64,000 nt of DNA, taken from assembly GCA_030272155.1 (NCBI GenBank), contig CP126201.1, forward strand, positions 4,450,501-4,514,500, written 5' to 3'. Under the pieces are notes generated by a model. The model had not been told where the DNA came from and made no database searches. It saw nothing but the letters and a program-made list of their open reading frames with translations. Below are positions 1-11,400 of this stretch, one piece after another. Each line of letters starts with the position of its first letter. The first letter of the stretch is position 1. This stretch comes from Tetradesmus obliquus (taxonomy: Eukaryota; Chlorophyta; Chlorophyceae; Sphaeropleales; Scenedesmaceae). The translations under genes and the position numbers were made by a program.

Positions 1-2227
1 AGTGCATGGCTTTTGATGCGGTATGCAGTGGTGCTTGCTTGTGGCTGAAAGTGTGCTGTGTGACATGCAACAGCAGGCAGTTGGGGAGACTGGTCAGTGA
101 CTGGGGCTGGGGATGGCTTTTACATCGCAGGTTCCAGGGTATGGTGTGACTGGCGTTGAATGGCAGTGCACACCTGCAACAGTGTTAGTTTGCTCTTGCA
201 AGTTGTATGATCATCACAGCACGCACTGTGGCAGGTGCTGCGCTGCATGGGTTGACTGCATGCTTGATACCAGTTGCGTTGCTGCTGCTTGTAAGGTGCT
301 GTGGCTGGTATGTTTGGCGCACTGCAGCACCAGGCTTTAGTGCACTATGGGCAATTCATCATCTGCTGATTCAGCATAGCCAGGCAGGTGTTTCAGTGGA
401 GATATCTATGGGTGTACTGTACATAGTGAGAGGTGGTCTACATGTACTGAGAGAGACAGGCAGTTATATATGGCAAGTCCAGGTGTTTAGAGGGTGGGTT
501 GAGCCACAACATGTATTGTGAGCGCATCAGTGTGTGACAGCTTCTGGCGTCGAGCAGTGCTGGTGTGTGCGTGTTGTTCGAAGCTGCTAGACTGCTTGGA
601 CTGGCTGCACCCAATGCAGGGGCAGTGTAATCAGTGGTTAGGGATGCAGCGAAGCGGCTGGCTCAGCCGGCAGAGCCACTGGCTCTGGCATGGGGCATCA
701 TACAGTGCTGTTATACCAGAGCACGTTGTTGTTTGTGGCCTTGCACTTGATGTGAGAATGCGGCGTCTGTTTTGGAATGTTGCTATGGTGCGCTTGCCAG
801 CACGTCGATTAGTGGGCACGCAAAATTCGAACAGCTGCTGGGTGCATGGGAGCACTCTGACATACAATGCGGGCGGCAAGAGTATGAAAGTGTCTGCAGC
901 AGCTTCACGCGCTGCTGATGTGTGCTTAGCTTGTATCATGCATCAAGCTGTAAAACACTTTTGTTACGGAACTTGCTTCCTGCTTATCAGTTGGTCTGGC
1001 AGTGCAAACGTGCTTGGTAAGGAGGTCACGACAAGGATCGTGACGTCATGCGTCAACTCTGCAATATTTGTTACCTGCGATCCATAGGACTTTGCCATGG
1101 ATAAAGTCATCATCAACAGCTGACCAGCTGGACCCTGCAGGGTCATGACGTCAACAGCCTGTGGTCGCTGGCAGTGATCACGTGCCACCACTCCTTGCCA
1201 GCTGCCCAAGTGACCCTCCTCAAGAATGTCGCACTGCAAAGGCTTTGGGTCGCACTAGAAGTATAAAGAATTGCATGGAAGACAATACATTCTGCAAAAG
1301 CATGCAACATATTGCTCACTCACATATCTAGAAGGCCGCACTGTATTGTATGCCTTTCAACATGACACTAGTAGCTGCCAAACAACATGGAATCACTATC
1401 TGCCAAAAAGGGGACAAAATCACACCTTGCGTATAAACACCACATGCCTGCCACCTGCTCACATGTGAGCATGCGGTTCACTCCGTTGCCAAATGAAGTT
1501 AGGTGTCATAACGTCACGTATACGTATATGACTCATAGTATGATATGTATATGTATCTCAAGAAGATGCTAGCACACCGCAGCTGTCAACCTGCAAAACA
1601 TAACAGCACTGGCTGTGCTCATACCCACCTGCAGCATCCCATCACAAGCGCGGATGCTCCAACAATCAGGTTGCCGCCTCGAGAGGAGACGATGACACAG
1701 CACCCCTACACCACAAGGCTCGCAGGGGGGCCCCCTGCCACACACTAGCTGCTGCTGCACCCACATACTGCTGTAGCCCACATAGCTTGTGCGGCTGTCA
1801 GAAGTCCCCGCACATCTCGTTCACCGTCTTGTTGTGCTACTAGTAGTACATCACGTCAGTCGGCGCAGCACCCGCGGCTGCATCCACCATCATTGCTGAA
1901 GCTGTCAGCGTTGCGCTTTGCTCACAGTAGTTTTGGACGCAGTGCTGCAAGCCAATCCAATCCTACATGCCAACCTGCCCCATTCGTTGCACAGATCACA
2001 ACCAGTTCATTGCGTGGCGGCACCATCACACACCTCTCAATGCAGCAAACTTCAAAACCCCGCCTTCTACGACTCAGGTAGGTGCATGCTTGCTGCATAG
2101 GTTGTCACAACCGCCAAAGGCAGCCTGCTGTGCCTAGAGATCTGGGATCACAGCAGCAAAACTGCATCACACGCCTTAAAACTGACCTGGGAGCCTGCCA
2201 CAGGCTTGACAGCTGCGTAATGCTGCC
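1..2227. other. Region without a recognised gene
   Basis: Open frames of up to 189 codons exist here, but none shows a recognisable domain, a convincing start or a splice pattern, and several overlap on opposite strands. Two perfect TGACGTCA palindromes lie at 1041-1048 and 1146-1153. A TGTAA near 948 could belong to a plus-strand gene ending left of the window. The right part lies downstream of the fatty acyl-CoA reductase gene and probably holds its 3' untranslated region. Confidence 0.4.
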
Positions 2228-5200
2228 TCATTTGATGAATTCAAAGTCATGCTGCACGCTGCGCCCTGCTGCACTTGCCTTGCCTTGCTTGCCTTGCTTG
2301 CCTTGCCTGCTGCAGCACTTCTTGCAGCACTTGCTGCTGCAGCACTGCTTGCAGGAATTGGCCTCCTTCCCACCAGCCTCCCCTCCTGCTGCTGCTGCTG
2401 CTGTGCTGGCCTGCTCAGGCACTGCTCCAAACAGCATGCGGTACACTCCTGCCATCTGCGTATGCAGGTAGCGCCGCCACACAAGGTCGCCCCCTACTGG
2501 TGCCAGGTGTGCTGCGCAACGCACCGCAGCAGCAGCTGCTGCAGCGCCTGCTGCCTCGCCGCCCTGCAGCTGCTGCTCCGCCTCACTGCTGCTGCCGCCA
2601 GTGCGGCCTGTTGCCGGCCTCCATACCAGCAGATAGTCGCTCGCATCTCCCGGCGCGAGTGCTGCCTCGAGCGCCACCAGCGCACGTGTGGAAAAAGTCA
2701 AATCCTTGTCGGTCTTGCTGTTGTTGACCACGCAGAACGTTTCGTAGCCCACCTGCAGCTTTTTGGCCTCGCGCGTGCGGCCGACGAGGCGCAGCAGCGC
2801 CGCGACGGTGCGCACGCGCCGGCCCATGCTGCGCCGGTGCGACAGCACGGCAGCATCCGAGGGTTCGAAGGTGGCATCCATCCTGCCGGGGTGCTTGAAG
2901 CTGATCCTGCAAGTGCAAGAGTGTTGAGGTACCAGAAAATAGTAAAGTGTCAGTGCGGCATGTGCAGCTGCAGCAGCAAAACCAGCGTGCTGGTTTGTGA
3001 TGAGTTCTGCACAGTATGTTTGCAGCTCAGTGAGTTGGCGCAGCTGCCTACATGCAGCCTATGCAAAGGTGGGTGAGCTCATCAAATATGTGGCGCGGCA
3101 GACAACACAGGTGCATGTGCAGCTGGAGCACGTGTGCTGCCTAAGCACCCCCTGCACCTCAAATTTCATTCACAACCAGCAATCGCCACGAACATGACGC
3201 AGCAGCAGCTGTTATGCAACAGCAGCGGCAGCAGCAGCAGCAGCAGTCTCACCTGAAGGGCGGCGGGTGCGCCTGCAGGAAGTCCAGGTTGGTGTTCCAG
3301 CCCTCAGACAGCACCAGCGGGTAGCTGCTGCTGGTGGCTGCACGGCAGCACGGCAGCACAAAAGCAGCAGCATATCAGCCACAGCAGACACACACGCTGC
3401 ATGCTCACTGCGTGGCGGGCTAGCAATGCAACATGGCTGCATTGAGATACATACAAGGAGTCAAACTTCTGGCTGCTGTTCTAAGCATGTAACCATCTGG
3501 TTTACCGGGGCAAGTGCTGGGCAAGTGCACTGCCTCACTCTTGCAAGCTGCATGATGGTCGACTGAACACGGTTCAGTCAGCATCATCATCCCTGTGACT
3601 GCAGAGCTCCTCAGATGCTCACCAGCATGCACAATCAGCAGCGGAAGAGCAGCGTGCTCGCCACCCATGCTGTCGCTCTGCGGATCTTCACTGCAGGCCG
3701 GCAAACAGTGCAGCAGCCTAGGGCTACTGGTGCTGCTGCTGGCACTGCTGCTTGCCCTGTGCCTGCTGTCGCTGCCATGCGCCACAATCCTGACATTGAG
3801 GTCTGTTAGGGGGCCGCTGCTGTTGCTGCTGTTGCTGCTGCTGCCGCCGCACGAGTGCATTGCTGTGTCATCGGAGCGGGCGCACGCTGCAGCTGCTTTG
3901 TCTGCTGCTGCAGCGTGATGCAGCTTGGCAGCAGCACTGCAAGTTGGCTTCCACCCATGCACCCTGCCGCACACCCCTGCTGCTGCGCCTGCTGCTGCTG
4001 CTGCCACTGCTGCTGTGATCCCTTCAGACACAAACGCATGCGGGCGCCCCAGCACAACTGCTGCATCCACCGCACTTCCTGCAATGCTGCCAGACCCCTT
4101 AGCCTTGCTAATGCTGGCCGCTACACCCGCTGATGTGGCAGCAGCAGCAGCGATGATAGCACTGGCGACCAGATCGCAGGGCACTATGTCCCAAACACCG
4201 TTCGGCTGGCTTGCAACTGACTCCAGGCAGTCAAACATACCAATAGCCATGGCTGCTGCTCCGCCAATCGGGCCTGCCCAGTTGCCTGCATAGCCTGGGT
4301 AGGGCTCTCCTGCAAGAGAGTGTCAGAACATCCGGTGCGGCGTGGCGGTTTAGTGGTGTATGTAGTAAGGCTGGCGATTTGCAGTTACTGCCGCAGGGAG
4401 ATTGCAGGCATATCAAGCCAATCCTAGGGATGTGTCAGCGCGGTATCGACGCTGGGTGAAGTGTAGGGCGCGTGCTAAAATCATGGCAAGCAGCAAATGC
4501 CTCAAGACTTGAGCATCCAACTCTCTCTCCACCTCTGCAGCAGACGGCAGCAAATGTTTGTGATGTGTGCTCACCCGCAATGGCTGACACCAGGCTGGGC
4601 CGCACAATGGCCACAGGCAGCTGCTGCTTGGCCTGGTAGCGCGCCACCAGCTGCTCCGACATGTGCTTGCCCTGCAGGCGGCAGCAGCAGTGCGCAAGTA
4701 AGCGTGATGCAGAGTGTTGGTGTATGTAGACAGGGCTAGCTGTTGCAGGACGTCATGCATGTACAAGTGTCTGCCGTTTCAGCGTCGCCTCGTAAGCAGC
4801 AGCTCGGTAGAGTAATGCAGGTGACAATGCGGGTGTGCCAACTCACACGCAACGTCCAAACAAAGAAACCTTCTGCAGGATTGAGCCTGCACAGAATTGT
4901 GTGCATGTGATCTTGCGTGGTAAGCCAGGTTGCTCACCAGTGTGTAGGTGTTGGGGAAGTGCCAGCGCTGCAGCAGCGTGGCGGCGCGGCTGTTGGCATC
5001 AGGCTTGGGCACGGCCAGCAGCTCCTGCAGGGACAGCAGCACAGCAGCAGGGTGCTGGTTCAAAGGCTTGCCTGTCTTTTGTGCTTGCACTGTCAATCAT
5101 CGGCCCCACAAATGCCCATCAACAGAGAAACTGCCTGCCTCCAACTGCAGGCCTGCATGCGCGCCGTCGCAAGTGCTGTTCATGCTGCAGTCTGCTGCAG

Positions 5201-6426
5201 TCTCTCCTGCTGTTCTGACAACCTCAAAGGCTGCCGCAGGTAACAAGCAACAGCCGCTGGCGCCACAGCAGCAGCAGCAGCAGCAGCAGCAGCACATGCG
5301 GCTTACCTGCGCCAGCTCCTCCACATCAACCGCCTGGTGCCCGTATTTGAGCGGGTACACCTGCTCATCCACGATGCTGCTGCGCGGCTGGTTCATGTTG
5401 ACAAACGCGGAGCTGACGTGCACCAGCGCCTTCAGGTGGCCCGCTGCTGCTGCCAGCTCCAGCACCTTGCGTGTGCCCTCAAAATTGGCAGACAGCGTCT
5501 CCTGCAACGCATGCAAGGCATCTCAGCATGTTATTTTAGGCGATTGGAACATGCATACTTCACCACCAGCTGTGACCTATGATCTTGAATCACGGATTAT
5601 GCTTTTGTGAGGCAGCCTGTTCAGCCTGCAGGTCTTCACTTCAGGGTAATAGTTGGTCTCATCTTACAAGGTTAGCTATGCCAGCTGATCACCCCACAGG
5701 CTGGCAAATGCCCACTTGCTGCTGCTGCTGCTGCTGCCCACCTGCATGTCAGCCTCCAGCCGGATGTCTGCCGCACAGTGGATGATGTAGTCCACGCTGT
5801 GCAGCAGCGTGGCACGATCAGCATCAGACAGCCCCAGGCCAGGCAAGCTGATGTCGCCAGCCACCACGTGCACCTTCTGCACCAGCTTCTCGCTGCTGCG
5901 CACCTGCAGCATCAGCAGTGCAGCACAGCAGCATGTGATTGCAAGCGATCGACAGCTGGTGACCTTTGGATTGACTTGTCATCGACATAGTACGTGATGA
6001 TGATGACATAGTACGTGTCCAACTGCTGCTGCAACAGTTGCTGGTGAGGCAGCAGAACTCAGCGATGTAGGATGGCAGGAGTCGTCCTGGCTGGGTGTAT
6101 ACTGGTGTGCAATGAACATTAAGACAGGCACGTCAGCGCACCTTGTGAAACAGTGCACCCTTCAGCAGTGCTTCTGCCCTGGCCTGAACTGGTGCCTTGC
6201 CTTTGGGGCGCAGCAGTAGGTACACTGCAGCGCAGTTGGTTGTGCGCAGCAGCTGCTCTAATACCACGCTGCCAATGTATCCGGTTGCTCCAGTGATAAG
6301 GATCGTGGCTCCTTCCAGTTCCGCCTTGATGCTGTAGCTCTTGGGTACCCCAGCACACACTGGTGTGCATGCAGGGCACCCTCCATGACAGGTGACGCCT
6401 GTCTGCCACATACCCAGGGACTTCAT
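2228..6426 (-). CDS. FAR: Fatty acyl-CoA reductase (alcohol-forming), 8 exons
   Basis: Predicted to reduce fatty acyl-CoA to a primary fatty alcohol with NADPH, feeding wax-ester or ether-lipid synthesis, probably at the ER or peroxisome. Exons, 5' to 3': 6426-6142, 5903-5742, 5501-5307, 5024-4938, 4671-4575, 4309-3623, 3337-3253, 2906-2228. They sum to 2,277 nt (758 residues) with consistent phases. Seen: the Rossmann motif TGATGYIG at residues 45-52, then YLLLRPK, then the downstream GDISLPGLGL and IIHCAADIRL blocks; the catalytic YxxxK pair is Tyr241/Lys245 (NTYTLGK), created across an exon junction. GYAGNWAGPIGG and IVRPSLV are also family-like. The FAR C-terminal domain starts near residue 533. 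Odd: about 155 residues of Ala/Ser-rich sequence are inserted near residues 335-490, and the Lys/Cys-rich tail is unusual. The ATG at 6426 is the first in frame; an upstream exon is possible. Confidence 0.88.
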
Positions 6427-8401
6427 GCCTATAAAATCAACATTAACAAAGGTCAGTATAGCTGCTGTGCTACAGCAGCCATCGACAACTGCGCGCGTCA
6501 GGATGAACGTCCCGCCAACGGATGCTGATGTTTTCCATGCCGGCACACACCAAACTGTTGTTCTAAGTACCACAGCTTTTATTTGAAAAAACCTTTACTA
6601 GGCCTGCAAACCTCACGGCAGCGCCCGTGCTTCCACAGTGCTGTGGATCAAGACCCACCTGTTGGCTTTCAACTCGGTTACGCATGCTATCACGGACTAA
6701 GGGCTGTTCAATTTGCTGTATTAAAGCTTTTGCTGATACTATCACATACACCTGCAACACGTTCGCCAGGGGCATGGTGGCGACCCTTGTATGTCAGATC
6801 GCTGCACTGACAGGCTTGTTGCGCTGCTGCTCGCAGATCTCGCCTCTGTCACGACCAAATAATTTACTGTCTTTGGATTGCGAAACAGCATTAACAAGAG
6901 CAGCTGTTGCTGTTAAGTATTTTTCCTTGCACAGCTGTGGCATCGTCCCTATGCCCATTGAGTATGATGCAATTTGTTCCAGTTAAAGATTTAAACTCAT
7001 CCGTAAGTAGTCATCATGATTACAGAAGGCGTTTGAGATCGCTGGTATGTTACCAGCACAGCTGTGGTTGCACTGCAGTGCAACCAATCCAGTCGAGCGA
7101 GCTATATGACACGTTGACTGTTACCACGACTGCGTATAATCATCTAGTTGAAGTGTTTGACGCGATGTCCACGAATGGAAGGACTTTGACCTGTTTGAAA
7201 TGCTCAGACCTACCCATCAGTGCAACTGCGGATGACTGCATGCCCGAGTTCTTTCTAAAAACACTGATGTAACATACTACAAAGTTCTTGCCGCCTGAAG
7301 TTTGCACTGCCAGCCTCGTCCGGTGTGCACGTTGCTGCTGAGCACTGCTGGCATACATTTGAGCTTTACACCAGCTTCGATTACTCCTCTCTGGGCTGCT
7401 GTAAACCAGGATGCTGTTTGAGTACTTAGAACAGTAGTTCAGCATAGGTTGCTCGGCATCCTGCCTGGGTGGGCACAGCACTTCAGACAGCTCGTTTGTA
7501 GAAAGAAAGTAGGTGCCCAGCAGATGCAGCTGTTCCACCTTACAGCACCGCCAGGAGGCCACCTGTAGGTCATACCCGTGCTTTAGCTGCATCTGATGAA
7601 CGATTGGCTCCTACAGGTCCCACAGAACAAGGCAGCGTTCTCACGGCAAGCTTGGAGCAGAGGGGCCAGCAGGAGCTGGCCCCTCTGTTGCAGTTGCTGC
7701 TGCAGGACAAGGAGTTGAGAAGAGCAGCAAATCAGGTACTAGAGCGCAGCCTGAACAGGCCTTACATCACGCATGCTGCAGCTGGATAGCATCTTGCCAG
7801 TGTGTCTGCCTTTCCTGCCTCTTCTTGCCACAACCACTGGCCTGCAGCAGCATAAAGCAGCGCGTATGGTAACGTAACACCCGTTGCACACTTTGAAGAT
7901 CAGCTCTGCTCGCTTAAATGCCTACTTGGCACCCATGCAATGACTGATTGCTGCTGATGCAGTTGGCCAGCCATGGCTGGGGCGGACCTCTGTGCAGCAT
8001 GCTGCACTGCCGCGCATCTCTGCCATCAGGACCACCAGGGTCACCTCAGAGACAGCAGAGGTCCGAGAAACACCCCGCCTGGTAGTCGACAAGCTGAAAG
8101 TGAGCAAGTGCTGAACCTTGCCGTATCTGCATCTTTGCAAAAAAACTAAGGGTTGTGCATATCCCTCTACACTGGTGTTCAGTTGTCCTGCGAGCTGTAG
8201 CCTGCTATATGTTGAGTCAGCTGGGCAAGGCATCGGCGGCCTGGATACACCAAGCCTTGCAGGAAGCTACCCAGCACAAGTAGGGCAAAAGCAGAAGCCA
8301 TGCAGGCAGTGCAGTTGCTAAATGCTGCTGTTTTCTAGGGCCTATGCCCCACCATGTTTCATGTCTGTGTGAAGCACCTGCCTGGTGTACTGCTCCTGCA
8401 G
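6427..8401. other. Divergent intergenic region between FAR and the kinase gene
   Basis: Probably holds both promoters. A minus-strand open frame at 7592-7140 (150 codons, ATG start) has no recognisable domain and is not called. A plus-strand stretch ending at 7735 with an AAT CAG|GTACTA donor is in the right phase to splice to the kinase exon at 8402 and reads as a helical segment (ELAPLLQLLLQDKELRR). It may be the 5' coding exon of the kinase, but no in-frame ATG was identified. A perfect 13-bp inverted repeat with a 4-nt loop lies at 7658-7687 inside it. Confidence 0.35.
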
Positions 8402-11400
8402 GGAAATGTGTTTGTGAACCAGTACCTAATAATCAAGGACCTGGGAAGAGGGGCGCATGGCACAGTCAAGCTGGTGCTAGATACAGAGGACCAGACAGTG
8501 TTTGCGATGAAGGCGAGTTGCAGCCGGGGCAGCAACAGCGGCAGCAGCTTGCTGAGTGGATGCAGGTTTGCTGGTTCTGCACTTTGCATGGCATTGATAT
8601 ATAGCATTGGCAGTCGCATGCTGCTGATTACAGTGCATGTCCACGCTGCCTTAATGTTTGGTGACTGCCGTATGCCTGCAGGTCATCCACAGGCAAGCAG
8701 CAGCCAGGCGGAGGAACAGCTACAGCATTGGCCCTGGCACACCAGCAAGCGCTGTCTCAAGTGGCAGCCCTTATGCAGGAGGGGCAGCGGCTGTGTTTGG
8801 TAGTCCTGGCGGCTTGGCGAGAGGCCACAGCATGTCAGCCGATGTGTCCGTCTTTGCAGCCCAGATAGCCGCTGGCAGCCCCTTTCACAGCAGCAGTAGC
8901 AGCCCGTTTGCTGGGCAGGGAGCAGCTAGCATAGCACACAGAATTGCTGGGCAACAGCAAGGACAGCAGCAGTGGCCGTTTGCGGGTGCATGCGAGTTGC
9001 TGTGCACCAGCTGGAGCGGCAGTGGCGCAAGAACCGGCAGCATCAATGGCCAGGCAAGCCAGCAGCTGCAGCAGCAGCTGAGCTGCAAGGAAGTCCAACT
9101 GCTGCAGCTGACAAACTCGGATACGGCGGAGGCAGAGCAACCAGCAGCAGCAGGGAAGGCCGCAGATCAGCACCAGGCAGGCTCTGCTGCAACTACACTG
9201 CCAGATGTGAAGATGACTGCAGGCAGTAGCAGTTGCGATGTCACATCATGTGTAGTGTCAGTCAGCCAGGCAGACAACAAAGAGAAGCAGCCACGTGATG
9301 AGGATAGGATTGTGCAACGCTTAGACATAGCGGCAGCAACAGCAGAGGCAAAAACTGGTGCAGCCAACAGTACTGTATGTAATGCAGCCAATGGAGTAAC
9401 AATTGAAGCACTAGAGTGCACAGCAGCAGGCCTAGCAGTAGGAACAGCAGCAGCAGAGACAGCAACTGCAGGAGCAGAAGGAGGCGCAGAAGGTTCTGCA
9501 GCAGCAGGAATACCACCGCCTTCTCCTCGTGGGCATCAAGTTCCTGCTGCATTGCCGCTGCTGTGCCAGCTCAGCAACAGCAGCTTGGCATCAGCACCAT
9601 CCTCAAGAGCTACTGCAGCAGGCATGGGTGTTGATGCTGCCAGCGCATTGGCAGCTGCTGGTGCGACAGCAGGATACGGCAGCGGCAGATTCAATGCTGT
9701 GCCGGTGGCTGCCGCAGCTGCTGGTGCTCAGACATCTGAGCTGGTGCGGGAGATGGCTGTCATGAAGAAGCTGGACCACCCAAATGTTGTGGCTCTGCAT
9801 GAGGTGGGCGTGGGGCCAAGCTGTGGTCAGCAATGCGCTTGCTTCATTGCTGCTACATGGCGCACCCATGCTCCGTGTAGCTGCTTGTACTGTGTGTTGT
9901 GCGCAGGCCCAACGTGCTGTGGCAGTGGTGCACCGTCACAGCAATAACTTTGTTGGGGCATGTTGCATGGTTCATGGCTGCAGGTGATCCACGACCCTGA
10001 TGCCAAGCTGCTGATCATGGTTATGGAGTACATGCCAGGCGGCCCGCTGCTGAGCAGCGCGGGCCAGGGCATGACGGAGCCGCTGCCAGAGGCTGCAGCG
10101 CGGCGCTACTTCAGGTGCGGTCACAATGGCTGTAAGCAACAGTGTGCAGCAACTGTGTAGCCAGAGGCTGGCGCTTGTGCAGGGCAAACATGGTCATTTA
10201 TGAATGGGCTTGCTTTCTGTTTGTTGCACATTCTGGGATTGGGATGCACAGAATAACGCAAATGTGTTTTCCTATGCACTGCGAATGTGTGCTGGATGTG
10301 TGTGCAGGGAGCTGGTGTCTGGGCTGGACTACCTGCACTCTAACCTGATCATGCATGGTGATCTCAAGCCAGACAACCTGCTGCTGTCGGCAGAGGGCCA
10401 GCTGAAGATCAGCGACTTTGGGAGCGCAGCTGTCCTGGTGAGCAGCTCATGCAGTGCACAATCACAGAAGGTGCTGTGCTCTGCTGTGGGTATGTCATGT
10501 ATCCGTACACCACAGCCATTGAGGCACCTGCAGCACACGTCGTGTGCTTGCCTTTTGCATGTCTTCATAGGTCAGCTGAGTTGATCCAGCACATGGCCCG
10601 GCTGCCTGCTGTGATTTGTAAAAGCCCTGGCTGCTTGCTGTCGTCTGTCGTCTTGATCGTGCAGCCCTCGCCGGACTCCCTGATCAGCACCACCCTGGGC
10701 ACGCCAGCATTCATGGCCCCAGAGATGTGCGGGCTCAAGAGCAGCCCCTTCAAGCCCTTCCCTGCAGAGTGCTGGGCACTGGGGGCATCCCTGTTTATGT
10801 TTGTGTATGGCAGAGGTGCGCGGGCCACAGCCATGTGGTTGAGCTTAAAATTATGTAAGCTGCACACGCATGCCTGCAAAAAGTACTGGCCTGCATTTTT
10901 GAAGCGCTGAGGGGCAGCCTTGCAGAATGTGCAAGCTTGTCACTGGTTGCTGTGAAGTACTGTGTCTGCGCCTGTATCGCCCCAACACACTGCATATTTT
11001 GCTTTGTTGCTGCGTTGCAGCGCCATATGTTGCGTCATCAACGGGCCAGCTGTATAAGCGCATTCGTGAAGCTGCACCTGTGCAGCTGCCAGAGCGCCCG
11101 GCAGTCAGCGAGTCGCTAGCTGCGCTGCTGCGGGGGCTGTTGGACAAGGACCCCAGCAGCAGGATGACGCTGGCAGAGGTGAGGCAACAGGGGTTGATCT
11201 GCCACTGGGCAACGTACAGCATGTGTGCAGTGTTTACCAGTTGGGCAAAGCTATGTCCTTCCCCCCCAGTGATGCTGGTAGGGGTGATGAAGCAAGCGTG
11301 CGCTGCTGCCAGTTGGCTATATCCGCCAAAGCAGATGACAGCAACAACAGAGGCTTATGTTGTTGGTTCACTGCTGTTATGTTTTGGCTCGTGCCTGCTG

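Noticed and set aside
518..1087. A 189-codon plus-strand open frame
   Set aside because: No recognisable domain, no splice pattern and overlap with antisense frames; composition looks like non-coding DNA.
7140..7592. A 150-codon minus-strand frame starting with ATG
   Set aside because: No domain, no neighbouring exon in phase, and it overlaps the presumed kinase promoter. Kept only as a note.
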